Of a stretch of DNA of 64,000 bases, positions 18,814 through 27,206 are shown one piece after another. The DNA lies in assembly GCA_963742795.1 (NCBI GenBank), contig CAVUNL010000025.1, forward strand, positions 310,001 through 374,000. Direction: 5' to 3'. This DNA comes from Palsa-504 sp963742795 (GTDB taxonomy: Bacteria > Actinomycetota > Actinomycetes > Streptosporangiales > Streptosporangiaceae). A model generated the notes under the pieces. The model was not told the DNA's origin and did no database searches. It saw only the letters and a program-made list of their open reading frames with translations. How positions within the stretch are numbered: position 1 is the first letter of the stretch; each line of letters begins with the position of its first letter. The position numbers and the translations under genes are program-made.

Positions 18814-18841
18814 GCAACGTAGCTCTAATGCGCTACATTGC
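18814..18841 (-). promoter_or_regulatory. Inverted repeat, candidate toxin-antitoxin operator
   Basis: Two 10-bp arms, GCAACGTAGC at 18814-18823 and GCTACATTGC at 18832-18841, are inverted with one mismatch and an 8-bp spacer. They lie upstream of the antitoxin start, where autoregulated toxin-antitoxin operators are found. Confidence 0.6.
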
Positions 18842-18902
18842 GGCAGAGGTTCACTGGGTAACCTGGCCGGGAGGAGGCGGTGGAGATGGACGCGGGCGGC
18901 AC

Positions 18903-19052
18903 ATGTCCATGGCGACAGACGTCGTCGACGCCCAGATCGAGGCCTACCGGGCCAAGGACGTCGAGCGGTTCTTGTCCTGCTACGCCGACGGCGCCTCCGT
19001 AGGGGGCGGGGTTGCATGGCGGAGTGGAATGTTCCCGGGTATACCGAGCTGA
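18903..19052 (+). pseudogene. N-terminal fragment of a SnoaL-like protein
   Basis: The reading frame from ATG 18903 spells VVDAQIEAYRAKDVERFLSC followed by YADGA, the first helices of a SnoaL/NTF2-like fold. Homology stops near 18995 and the frame runs into the 5' end of the kinase gene. The rest of the domain (normally 110-130 residues) is absent. A GGGAGGAGG-like site lies upstream. It may be the remnant of a gene replaced by the kinase. Confidence 0.6.
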
Positions 19053-21364
19053 AGGCGCTCGGCTCAGGCGGATTCGGCGACGTGGTGCTGGCCCGGCATG
19101 ACGCTTCAGGCGCCCTGGTGGCGATCAAGTACCTGCGCCGTAACCTGCTGTCGGACCCCGGGTTCGCTGAGATGTTCCGCGGGGAGGCGGCCGTGCTGGC
19201 CTCGCTGGACGATGCGAACGTGGTCCGGCTGTATGAGTACGTCGAATCGCCGGACGGTGCCGCCATCGTCATGGAACTCATTGACGGCGTCTCGCTGCGG
19301 GAGATCTTGGCCAATCAGGGCGCGACCACGCCAGAGGCGGCTCTGACGGTGCTGCAGGGCTCGCTGCTGGGCCTGGCGGCGGCGCACCAGCGCGGTGTCG
19401 TGCACCGGGACTACAAGCCAGAGAACGTGCTGGTCAACGGGGACGGCGCCAGCAAGCTGGCGGACTTCGGCATCGCGGCCCGCGCCGGTGACAAGCCGGC
19501 GCCGGGGGGCACCTTGAAGTACGCGCCGCCCGAGCAGTTCGCCGGCGTCCCGGCCAGCCCGGCCGCCGATGTATACGCGGCCACGGCCACGTTCTATGAG
19601 TGCCTGACCGGCCGGCCGCCGTTCAGCGGGGACACCGCCGAGGCGCTGCTGTACCAGCATCTGTCTCAGCCGGTGCCGCTAGACCCGGTCCCCGAGTCGC
19701 TGCGGCCGCTGGTGGCCGCCGGGATGGCCAAGGACCCCGAACGCCGGCCGGCGGATGCAAGCACCTTTGTCACCGAACTCAGGACGATCGCATCACGGGC
19801 TTACGGCCCGGACTGGGAACAACGCGGCCGGTCTCGCCTGGGCGAGGCGGCGCTGTTGCTGGCGGCGCTGTGGCCGTCCGGCGCACCGCCGGCGGTGCAA
19901 GGCACCACCGTGCACCGGATCTCCCTGCGCCGGCATCTCCCGCACCGGCGTATCAGCATGGTCAGGGCAGCCATCGCGGTCGGCGTCGCGATCGCGGTCG
20001 TGGCGGTCGCTGTGGTTGCCCTTAACAGGGGAGGAGGTGCGGCGACTTCGACGTCCAGCCTCGGCTGGCCGCAGTTGCACTACGGCCCGGGCCGCAGTGG
20101 CGACCAGCCGGACGAGACGAAGATCGGGACCGGGAATGTCGGCCAGCTTGCGCAGGCCAGGACCTACCATGCGGCCGCCGATCTGTCGGCGCCGCTGATC
20201 GCCAACGGGATCCTCTACGTGGACGCGGGAACGCTTTACGCGTTCGACGCGACCGGGGCGACCAACTGCTCGGCCGCACCCACGACCTGCACCCCCTTGT
20301 GGAAGGCGCCGACTGCCTATTTCCACGGCATGACCATCGCCAACGGGGACGTCTTCGTCACCGACGCCGAAGGCGTCCAAGTGTTCGACGCCGCCGGATC
20401 GAGAAACTGCTCGGGCACGCCGAAGGTATGTAATCCGCTGTGGGCCACCAGCAGGCGCTCCTCGACCGGCCCGGCCTTCACACCCGGCCCGGGCTCGCCG
20501 ACGGTCGCCGGCGGAGTGTTGTACGTCCCGGGATATGGGGACGGCCTTCCCCTCAGCACGGGCGGGGCGTACGTGGCGGCGTTCGACGCCGCGGGCTGCT
20601 CGGCGTCGGTGTGCGTCCCGATGTGGACGACCACCGGCCTTCCCGCGAGCACCGGCAACACTGGTTCGCCGGCGATCGCCAACGGTGTCCTCTACCTGGC
20701 CAACCAGACGCTCTATGCGTTCGACGCCGCCGGATCGGCCAACTGCTCAGGCGCGCCGAAGGTATGTGCCCCGCTGTGGACCGCGGCTACGACCAACTAC
20801 CCGACCTATTCGGCGCCGGCCGTCGCGAACGGTACCGTCTACGTCGGCTCGTGGGGTTCGAAGCTGTACGCCTTCAGTGCCGCCGGCTCGGTGAACTGCT
20901 CGACCACCCCAACCGGGAAGACGTGCGCGCCGCTGTGGACCGCGGCCACCCCCTCCGGCATCGGGGGGACACCAGCCGTCGCGCTAGGTACTGTCTACAC
21001 CGTCTCGTCCAACGGCACGCTGTCCGCGTTCGACGCAGCGGGGTCGAGGAACTGCTCGGGAACCGTCACCGCGAGAACATGCACGCCACTGTGGGGCTCC
21101 GCGCCCGGCGCCAGCGGGTACGTGACGTCTTCGTCGCCGGCCGTGGCGAACGGTGTCCTCTACTTCTCCTCGACGAGCGGCGGGACCTACGGGTACGACG
21201 CGGCCGGACTGCTGAAGTGCTCGGTCTCCGGCACCACGAAGACGTGCTCTCCGCTGTGGGGCGCCGTCACCGGCTTCATCGGCGGAGGATCGCCTGCCAT
21301 TGTCAACGGAGTCCTCTACATCAACGTGTCTGGCAACGGAACGATCTACGCCTACTCACTGTGA
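19016..21364 (+). CDS. Membrane Ser/Thr protein kinase with extracytoplasmic PQQ-like propeller
   Basis: A 782-residue receptor kinase. Cytoplasmic kinase domain (residues 8-260): glycine loop LGSGGFGDVVLA, catalytic Lys 38, HRDYKPENVLV, DFGIAA and the APPEQF segment; all catalytic residues are present. One transmembrane helix at about 317-337 is followed by an outside sensor of seven repeats. Each repeat contains YAFDAAG-like text, then a Cys pair in NCSGxPKVCxPLW form, and ANGVLYV strands: a PQQ-type beta-propeller with a likely disulfide in each blade. It probably senses an external ligand. Monocistronic; a G-rich site precedes the ATG. Confidence 0.9.
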   Translation: MAEWNVPGYTELKALGSGGFGDVVLARHDASGALVAIKYLRRNLLSDPGFAEMFRGEAAVLASLDDANVVRLYEYVESPDGAAIVMELIDGVSLREILANQGATTPEAALTVLQGSLLGLAAAHQRGVVHRDYKPENVLVNGDGASKLADFGIAARAGDKPAPGGTLKYAPPEQFAGVPASPAADVYAATATFYECLTGRPPFSGDTAEALLYQHLSQPVPLDPVPESLRPLVAAGMAKDPERRPADASTFVTELRTIASRAYGPDWEQRGRSRLGEAALLLAALWPSGAPPAVQGTTVHRISLRRHLPHRRISMVRAAIAVGVAIAVVAVAVVALNRGGGAATSTSSLGWPQLHYGPGRSGDQPDETKIGTGNVGQLAQARTYHAAADLSAPLIANGILYVDAGTLYAFDATGATNCSAAPTTCTPLWKAPTAYFHGMTIANGDVFVTDAEGVQVFDAAGSRNCSGTPKVCNPLWATSRRSSTGPAFTPGPGSPTVAGGVLYVPGYGDGLPLSTGGAYVAAFDAAGCSASVCVPMWTTTGLPASTGNTGSPAIANGVLYLANQTLYAFDAAGSANCSGAPKVCAPLWTAATTNYPTYSAPAVANGTVYVGSWGSKLYAFSAAGSVNCSTTPTGKTCAPLWTAATPSGIGGTPAVALGTVYTVSSNGTLSAFDAAGSRNCSGTVTARTCTPLWGSAPGASGYVTSSSPAVANGVLYFSSTSGGTYGYDAAGLLKCSVSGTTKTCSPLWGAVTGFIGGGSPAIVNGVLYINVSGNGTIYAYSL

Positions 21365-21664
21365 CATCGGTCTGTCGCAGGACCCCCAAGGATCCGCCTG
21401 GCACGCTCAGTAACATCGGCTCCCCACCCTGAGTTACCGGTCAGTGACAGCGCCCCGGCTAAATTCGAAGAGCCCATATTAACGGGCAACAAAATGCGCC
21501 AACGAGCCTGCAGACCGGGCGGGAGAACAGCGAAAGTTGAAAACGCCCGAAGGGTCTAGCCGCAGGTAGAGGCCATCCCAAGGGGCAGGCCGTTGACTCG
21601 GTCACAACCGCGCTCGCGCCAGTGTAGACGGCCGCGGCAGACTCATGCAATGATCCAGATGGGA

Positions 21665-21693
21665 TCGCGCGTGAACTAAGGATTTACGCGCGA
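21665..21693 (+). promoter_or_regulatory. Hairpin abutting a Shine-Dalgarno sequence
   Basis: Inverted arms TCGCGCGTGAA (21665-21675) and TTTACGCGCGA (21683-21693) with one mismatch flank a 7-nt loop. The purine-rich GGAGGGG begins directly after the hairpin and precedes an ATG at 21708. The hairpin could control translation or be a regulator site. Confidence 0.5.
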
Positions 21694-21707
21694 GGAGGGG
21701 AAAATAC

Positions 21708-21815
21708 ATGAAGACTCTTTCGATCGTAAAAGTGGGTTCGGGGGGATTCTGGCGGCTGCCCCGACAGCTCAGGCCTGCACCGGGAAGACGGTGCCCTGCA
21801 AGTCGGCTGCGCTGA
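21708..21815 (+). CDS. Possible short secreted peptide (frame uncertain)
   Basis: An ATG 8 bp after GGAGGGG starts a 35-codon frame (MKTLSIVKVGSGG...). A one-base shift in the following G run would instead give ILAAAPTAQACTGKTVPCKS, which looks like a signal peptide with an AQA cleavage site and a short Cys-containing tail ending at 21820. The excellent ribosome-binding site is the main support. The rest of the 21365-21901 interval holds no gene I can recognise and is lower in GC. Confidence 0.35.
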   Translation: MKTLSIVKVGSGGFWRLPRQLRPAPGRRCPASRLR

Positions 21816-21901
21816 CTTAAGTCAGAGACCTGACACTGTCGCTCAAGTCTTACTCAGGCGGCAGTGCGTTAACCCACGGCGAAATTACACGAAGGAGTAG
21901 C

Positions 21902-22483
21902 GTGGAAACGACCAACAATAGCGTCAAACTCGGCCGGACGGAACTTATCCTGGTCCTGGCGGGCCTGATCGCGTTCATCAGCAGCTTCATGCACTGGTTC
22001 CAGGCGTCCGTCAGTGCGGGTTTTCTGGGCAACTACTACGTCGGCAGCACGAACGGATGGTCCAGCGGCATCCTAGCCTGGGGCGCCATCTTGCTGCTGA
22101 TGGCCGTCGGGGTCATGGCTCTACTACCCGCGTTCGGCGTGGCCCAGAATCTGCACGGCCGCTACCGGCTGTTCACGATTCTGGCGGCGATCGCACTGGT
22201 CCTCGTCATCATCCGGTGGGCAAGCTACCCGAGCGCCTCGGCGAGCGACTCGGGCTTGAGCGAAGGAGCCGGCCTGGGAACGTTCCTCTGTCTCGTCGCG
22301 GCTTTGGCCGCAACCGGGTTCAGCTTCCTGGCGCTCAGGGCCAAGCGCAGCCCGCCCGTCGAGGCGACCACCCCTGCGGAGCACCGCCGGCTTCCCCGGC
22401 CAACCGTAGCGTCTGCGGTACCGTACCCGGTCCGGCCCCACAGCCGGACCGGGTATGGCCTGACCCACGGATCACAGAGGTGA
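21902..22483 (+). CDS. Four-helix membrane protein, unknown function
   Basis: A 193-residue protein with four hydrophobic segments (about residues 12-30, 50-75, 83-102 and 118-140) and a soluble Pro/Arg-rich tail. Helix 1 carries ELILVLAGLIAFISSFMHWF. I do not recognise the family. AAGGAG lies 6 bp before the GTG start, so translation is well supported. No operon partner is seen; the next 190 bp downstream hold nothing clear. Confidence 0.72.
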   Translation: METTNNSVKLGRTELILVLAGLIAFISSFMHWFQASVSAGFLGNYYVGSTNGWSSGILAWGAILLLMAVGVMALLPAFGVAQNLHGRYRLFTILAAIALVLVIIRWASYPSASASDSGLSEGAGLGTFLCLVAALAATGFSFLALRAKRSPPVEATTPAEHRRLPRPTVASAVPYPVRPHSRTGYGLTHGSQR

Positions 22484-22673
22484 GACTTTCTATTTGCCGG
22501 GGAGACAAGGCCTTGTACGCCGAGGCCAAATCCCGCGGCGGTTACGGCAGAGACACTCAAATTCGGGCTTGAGATAACCGGCGGCTCGGCGCGATTATCT
22601 AGAGCTTTTCGCGTCGTTGGCTGCATTGCAGTCTCGGGTTACCGCCCCGGCGGACAGTCGAATGGGCCGGGAT

Positions 22674-23111
22674 TTATGGCAGTTGGTGTTCGCGGCACCA
22701 TTCGGCGGTGCTGCGGCCTTCACGGGCCAGGGCTGCCTGCCAGTACTGGTCGTCGTCGATCGCGTCGGGGAACGACGGGTGCAGCGCGAAGACGCGGTCG
22801 AGCCCGGTAATCCGGAAGATGGTCATGATCTTGCCGTCGGCGATCACGAGCTCGAGCGATCCATCCTGCTCACGCATGCGCTTGAGGCTGCCCACCAGGG
22901 CGCCCAGGCCGGTAGAGTCCAGGAAATCCACCTCGCGGAGGTCGGCGATGACGTGCCGGGTGCCGTCGGCGAGAAGCTGGATGACGCGGTCGCGGACCTG
23001 CGGGGCGGTGTACACGTCGACCTCGCCGCTGATCTGCAAGACGGCGCAGTCGGCGCCAACGGGGATGCCTTCCAGGTGAAAGGGCTGCACGCGGATCTCC
23101 GTTCCTGACAA
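22674..23111 (-). CDS. STAS-domain anti-sigma factor antagonist
   Basis: A 145-residue protein with a SpoIIAA/RsbV-type STAS domain: LQISGEVDVYTAPQVRDRVI, the phosphorylatable Ser in VDFLDSTGLGALVGSLKRM, and LELVIADGKIMTIFRITGLD. Unphosphorylated forms bind and inactivate an anti-sigma kinase. A C-terminal extension of about 30 residues (DDDQYWQAALAREGRSTAEW) is not part of the domain. No partner kinase is nearby. It is divergent from an XRE regulator. Confidence 0.88.
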   Translation of the reverse strand: MSGTEIRVQPFHLEGIPVGADCAVLQISGEVDVYTAPQVRDRVIQLLADGTRHVIADLREVDFLDSTGLGALVGSLKRMREQDGSLELVIADGKIMTIFRITGLDRVFALHPSFPDAIDDDQYWQAALAREGRSTAEWCREHQLP

Positions 23112-23112
23112 C

Positions 23113-23154
23113 TGTCATTGTAGGTATTGACAGCGAAATTCCTATGCTTACACT
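23113..23154 (+). promoter_or_regulatory. Sigma-70-type promoter with overlapping palindrome
   Basis: TTGACA (23127-23132) and TACACT (23149-23154) are separated by 16 bp and point to the XRE gene at 23226. The -35 box is also the right half of an inverted pair TGTCA (23113-23117) and TGACA (23128-23132), so a repressor, perhaps the XRE protein itself, may bind there. The STAS gene diverges from the same 114-bp gap. Confidence 0.55.
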
Positions 23155-23225
23155 AGTACGCGATGACGGTGTTCGTCAATCAGGATCGTTCGATGTCATC
23201 ATATGGAATGACAGAAGGAGCGGGC

Positions 23226-23897
23226 ATGCGCATCGAGGCGGCCATCGGCAGGCAGATCTCGCGCTTGCGGGAGGCGCGGCAGATGTCGCTCACCCAGCTG
23301 GGCCAGGCCCTGGGGACGCACCTCGGCAAACCCTGGAGCCGCCAGGCCGTCCACCAGGCCGAGCGAGGACGCCGGGCGTTCACCGCGGCCGAGATGGCGG
23401 CCCTCGCCCTGGCCTTGGACACGTCAGTACCGGCGCTGTTCCTCGCGGAGGCCGCAGACATCGAACTACCCGGCGCGGTCGTCTCCGCCGAGGACTACCA
23501 GGGGATCCTGCTGTACGCCGGCGACGACGCGCCCCGGGACGGGATCGAGGAGCTCCTCGTGGCGCTGCGCGACATCAGGCATATCCTGTCGCGGCCCGCC
23601 CTGGCCCGACTGGCCAAGATCGAACGGGTGGCCGAGGAAGTCGCCCGGGCCGGGCGGGCCGATGACCAGCCGGCCCGGTTATTGGCTTCATATCGGGACG
23701 ATCGGCATAAGACTAGATCCGGGCCTCTACTCATGAGTGAGCCTTCGGGCCCGGCCCAACCTGGCCGGCTGGCGGGATGCGGTGGTTACGATCGTGGCCG
23801 TTGCTTGATCCCGGCCGCGAGCAGGTCTACGACCTCCGCGATGCGCGCCGCGCGCAGCCCTGGGCGCCGGGTGGTGGCGTCGATCCAGCGGAGGTAG
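23226..23897 (+). CDS. XRE-family helix-turn-helix regulator
   Basis: The first 75 residues form an XRE/Cro-type helix-turn-helix (IGRQISRLREARQMSLTQLG, SRQAVHQAERGRRAFT, AEMAALALALDTSV). The next 80 residues form a helical region of unknown role. The last 60 residues after RLLASYRDD are low in predicted structure and overlap the convergent YdeI-like gene by 112 bp, so the natural end may have been shifted. AAGGAG precedes the chosen ATG at 23226. A good promoter lies upstream. Confidence 0.78.
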   Translation: MRIEAAIGRQISRLREARQMSLTQLGQALGTHLGKPWSRQAVHQAERGRRAFTAAEMAALALALDTSVPALFLAEAADIELPGAVVSAEDYQGILLYAGDDAPRDGIEELLVALRDIRHILSRPALARLAKIERVAEEVARAGRADDQPARLLASYRDDRHKTRSGPLLMSEPSGPAQPGRLAGCGGYDRGRCLIPAASRSTTSAMRAARSPGRRVVASIQRR

Positions 23898-24265
23898 GCC
23901 CGGCGGTAGAACTGGGCCAGCGTGTCGAAGAATGCCGCAGCGCCGGGGTTGGCCGCCAGGGCCGCGGCGACGTCGTCCGCCAGGTCACCGCGCTGCGGGC
24001 CTTCCGGGGCCAGCTCGACGATCACGTCGTCGCCGGCCGCGACGCCCGCATCGCGCATCCACATCGGCGTCAGGATGAACACCCATCCGCCGCCGCCCGG
24101 CACGATCCGGCCGCGGACCTGCCGGTCGTTCACCGTCCCGGCCACGGGATGCTCGGCTTTGGCACCCCACGCCTCGTCCGGGTCAAACGCGACAGCGATA
24201 ACCGCGCGGTCCCCAGGACCAGCAGCAACGCGGGCACCGAACCGCTGAACGCGCATGACCGTCAT
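23786..24265 (-). CDS. YdeI/OmpD-associated family protein with DUF1905
   Basis: A 159-residue protein with an N-terminal DUF1905-like barrel (AGTVNDRQVRGRIVPGGGG, ILTPMWMRDAGVAAGDDVIV) and a C-terminal YdeI-like helical segment (FFDTLAQFYRRAYLRWIDAT, then TRRPGLRAARIAEVVDLL). YdeI relatives protect against cationic peptides in enterobacteria; the role in actinomycetes is unknown. It ends inside the convergent regulator gene. Confidence 0.8.
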   Translation of the reverse strand: MTVMRVQRFGARVAAGPGDRAVIAVAFDPDEAWGAKAEHPVAGTVNDRQVRGRIVPGGGGWVFILTPMWMRDAGVAAGDDVIVELAPEGPQRGDLADDVAAALAANPGAAAFFDTLAQFYRRAYLRWIDATTRRPGLRAARIAEVVDLLAAGIKQRPRS

Positions 24266-24280
24266 CGTCGCACATGAACC

Positions 24281-24820
24281 TCACTCCGAGCGGAGCGGCA
24301 GCGTGGCGCGGCGGAGCTCTTCCTCGGCCAGCAGCCGCAGGTGAGCCTCGGCCCGATCACGGTTCACGTTCTCAGTGTCCCCTCCCCCAGGCCGGCAGGT
24401 TGGCTGCGTCCGGCGCGTATTCACCTTCTGTAAGCGCTGAGCACGCCGCGCCTGGGGGGCTCGCCGGTATCCGGCAGCGTTAAGCCCGTCTCGCACCAGC
24501 GGGCCAGGTTCGCGGTCGGCGCGGATCACCGTCACGGCGCCGCGTGTCTCGTAGAGCAGGTAGCCGACCTGGCCGAGATCGCCGACGCCGTTCTCGCGCA
24601 GCAGCGCGTACACGTCCGCGTCCGTCAGCCCGGCACGGGCCAGCTCCTTTTCCTGGAGTTCGCCGTGGGCGACCAGGACCCGGGGCGGATGGTCGATCAG
24701 GCGGACAACCCGGCTGTGCCGGCGGCCTATCGCGACGGCGCGATGCGCGACCAGGAAGGTGACCAGCGCGACCGCCGAGGTAGCGAACGACGTCTCCGAT
24801 GCGGTCGCGCCCCGGCCGGT
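24281..24820 (-). pseudogene. DUF421 (YetF-like) protein, N-terminus lost
   Basis: The open frame reads TSAVALVTFLVAHRAVAIG (last membrane helix), VVRLIDHPPRVLVAHGELQE and ALLRENGVGDLGQVGYLLYE, a clear DUF421 C-terminal domain. The first two membrane helices are missing: the frame is cut at about 24820, exactly where the opposite-strand LuxR gene is also cut. The tail after NAAGYR is unusual and may be readthrough. No start codon fits before 24613. Confidence 0.72.
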
Positions 24821-25755
24821 GGCGCATCCTCCTGCACACGCACACGGGCGAGCTGGCGGAGGGCGCGGCGCTCATCGCGGAGGCGCAAGCGGTCGCCGAC
24901 GCGACCGGGAGCCAGCTCGGGCCCCACGGCGACCTGGGCGTCGCCGCGTGGCGGGGCCGCGAGGCCGAGGCCACCGAGCTCATCCAGGCCACCATGGACG
25001 GCGTGACCAGCCGTGGCGAGGGGAGGGGACTGACCAGCCAGTACGCCGCCGCCTTGCTGTACAACGGCCTCGGCCGCTACGACAAGGCCCTCGCCGCCGC
25101 CGAGCTGGCGTGCGAGTACGACGACATAGGCGTCCTCGGATGGTCGCTCGCCGAGCTGGTCGAGGCGGCCGTCCGCAGCGGCCAGCCCGCGCGCGCATCC
25201 GACGCTCTCCAGCGGCTCTCCGAGACGACCCGCGCCAGCGGCACCGACTGGGCGCTTGGCACCGAAGCGCGCTCGCGTGCCCTGCTGAGTGAGGGTGAGA
25301 CCGCCGAGAACTGCTATCGCGAGGCGATCGAGCGGCTCGGCCGTACCCGCATGCGCCCGGCCGTGGCCCGCGCCCACCTCCTGTACGGCGAATGGCTGCG
25401 CCGCGAGAACCGGCGCCGGGACGCCCGCGCCGAGCTGCGGACCGCCCATGGCCTGTTCATCACGATGGGCATCGAGGCGTTCGCCGACCGGGCCCGGCGT
25501 GAGCTGCTGGCCACCGGCGAAACGGTGCGCAAGCGGACGGCCGAGACGGTCAGCGAGCTCACCGCCCAGGAGGCGCACATCGCCCGGCTCGCCGTCGACG
25601 GCCGCACCAACTCCGAGATCGGGGCCCAGCTGTTCCTCAGCACCCGGACCGTCGAATGGCATCTCAGCAAGGTGTACACCAAGCTCGGGGTCGGCTCACG
25701 CCGAGAGTTGCGGCGGGCCCTGGCCAGCCTCGGGCAGGCAGACCCACAGGCCTAG
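24799..25755 (+). pseudogene. C-terminal part of a LAL-type LuxR regulator
   Basis: The sequence begins inside the helical repeat region (GELAEGAALIAEAQAVADAT) and ends with a full LuxR helix-turn-helix (LTAQEAHIARLAVDGRTNSE, LSTRTVEWHLSKVYTKLGV). Intact LAL proteins have about 900 residues with an N-terminal ATPase; that half is missing. The first 7 codons (MRSRPGR) come from the DUF421 remnant's DNA, so an expressed product would be a headless DNA-binding protein of about 318 residues. Possible start ATG at 24799. Confidence 0.75.
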
Positions 25756-25798
25756 CCGCTGGTGACCCAGACACCCGCCGGCCGATCGTCCGCGTGAC

Positions 25799-27079
25799 CT
25801 ACGCCGGGTCGGGACTCTTTGGCGGCGCCGGACTCGGGGCCGCGTCGGGAGGCTGTTCGCGGTGGGCGATGACGAGGACGTCGATGCCGAACGCACCCGC
25901 CGCGTGGATAACCCGTCGCAGGACCGGCCCGCCGCCGACAATGGGCCACCAGCTGCTTTGAGTGGACCCGATCACGATCTGCGTGACCTGGTGTTCGCGC
26001 GCGAAGGTGACCAGAGCCCGGGCCGGATCGTCGTCGTCTATCTCGCGCCAATGGGCACCGAGGTCAGCGGCCAGCGTTCGCAGCCCGTCGATCGACCGGT
26101 CGTCCCGAGACGAACTGGTATCGCCGACGATGACGTGGACCACGTCGAGTTCCGCCTTGGCCCTGAATGCAAGGCGCGCCGCGCGCCGCAGCAGGACGTC
26201 GGTCCCCGGTTCGGCGGTGACGGCTATCATCGTGCGCTCGGTGGTCTCCCACGGGACCTGAGTCGGGTGCTGCTGGAGGTACTCCAGGAGTGTCTCGTCC
26301 GACTCGTCGGCAACGAACCGCAGCGCCAGCTCCCGCAAGGCGATGAGGTTGGGAGTACGGAAGAAGTGCGTCAGGGCCTGGGCGACCTTCTCCTTCGGGT
26401 AGATGTTGCCGTGCAGCATCCGGCGGCGCAGCTGCTCCGGTGAGGAATCGACCAGCTCGATCTGGTCGGCCTTGCGCACCACCCAGTCCGGCACCCGTTC
26501 CCTGACCTTGGCGCCGGTCATCTGCTCGACCTCGTCGGCGATGCTCTCCAGGTGCTGGATGTTGACGGTGGTGATGACGCTGATGCCCGCGCCAAGGATG
26601 TCCAGCACATCCTGCCAGCGTTTCTCGTGCCGCCCGGACCCCGGCACGTTGGTGTGGGCCAGCTCGTCGACCAGGGCGACCTCGGGCCGTCTGCGGAGCA
26701 CCGCGTCCAGGTCCATCTCCTCCAGGCGCTTTCCCCGGTAGTCGACCACCTTGCGCGGGATGACCTCCAGGCCGTTGACCAGTTCCTCGGTGTGCGGCCG
26801 CCCGTAGCTCTCGACAAACCCGGCGACGACGTCGGTGCCCCGCCCGCGCCGGCGGTGGCCCTCGGAGAGCATGGCGTAGGTCTTGCCGACGCCCGGGGCC
26901 GCGCCCAGGTAGATGCGGAAGGGGCCTACCGGTTCGACCTCGCCGGCGGCCCCCTCGGAGCCGTTGTCCCTGATCTGCTCGGTGATCTCGGCGGCCTTCC
27001 TCGACGCGGATCGCTCCTGGCTGGGTCGGTCGGCTCGATGCGGTAAGCGGGTACCAGACCACCAGCCGGCCGCTTCCAT
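25799..27079 (-). CDS. KdpD-like sensor domain protein without kinase
   Basis: About 426 residues: a KdpD N-terminal domain with Walker A GAAPGVGKTYAML, Walker B-like VALVDELAHTN, HLESIADEVEQMTG and VRKADQIELVDSSPEQLRRR, then a universal-stress-protein domain (RTMIAVTAEPGTDVLLRRAA through QIVIGSTQSSWW). The membrane helices and histidine kinase of true KdpD are absent, and the frame stops cleanly. The ATG at 27079 leaves about 50 non-conserved residues before the domain; an upstream start would overlap the divergent gene. It probably binds ATP or a cyclic dinucleotide. Paired head to head with a second copy. Confidence 0.85.
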   Translation of the reverse strand: MEAAGWWSGTRLPHRADRPSQERSASRKAAEITEQIRDNGSEGAAGEVEPVGPFRIYLGAAPGVGKTYAMLSEGHRRRGRGTDVVAGFVESYGRPHTEELVNGLEVIPRKVVDYRGKRLEEMDLDAVLRRRPEVALVDELAHTNVPGSGRHEKRWQDVLDILGAGISVITTVNIQHLESIADEVEQMTGAKVRERVPDWVVRKADQIELVDSSPEQLRRRMLHGNIYPKEKVAQALTHFFRTPNLIALRELALRFVADESDETLLEYLQQHPTQVPWETTERTMIAVTAEPGTDVLLRRAARLAFRAKAELDVVHVIVGDTSSSRDDRSIDGLRTLAADLGAHWREIDDDDPARALVTFAREHQVTQIVIGSTQSSWWPIVGGGPVLRRVIHAAGAFGIDVLVIAHREQPPDAAPSPAPPKSPDPA

Positions 27080-27206
27080 TCTGACAGCGCCGTCGACGGC
27101 GGTTCGGCGGGGACCGCGGCGTGTGTCGTTTCCAGCGGCGTCTACATTGGCACCATAGCCAGGCAGGCCCGGTGGCCTGAAGTCGCGCTCTGACCGCCCT
27201 GTCCGA

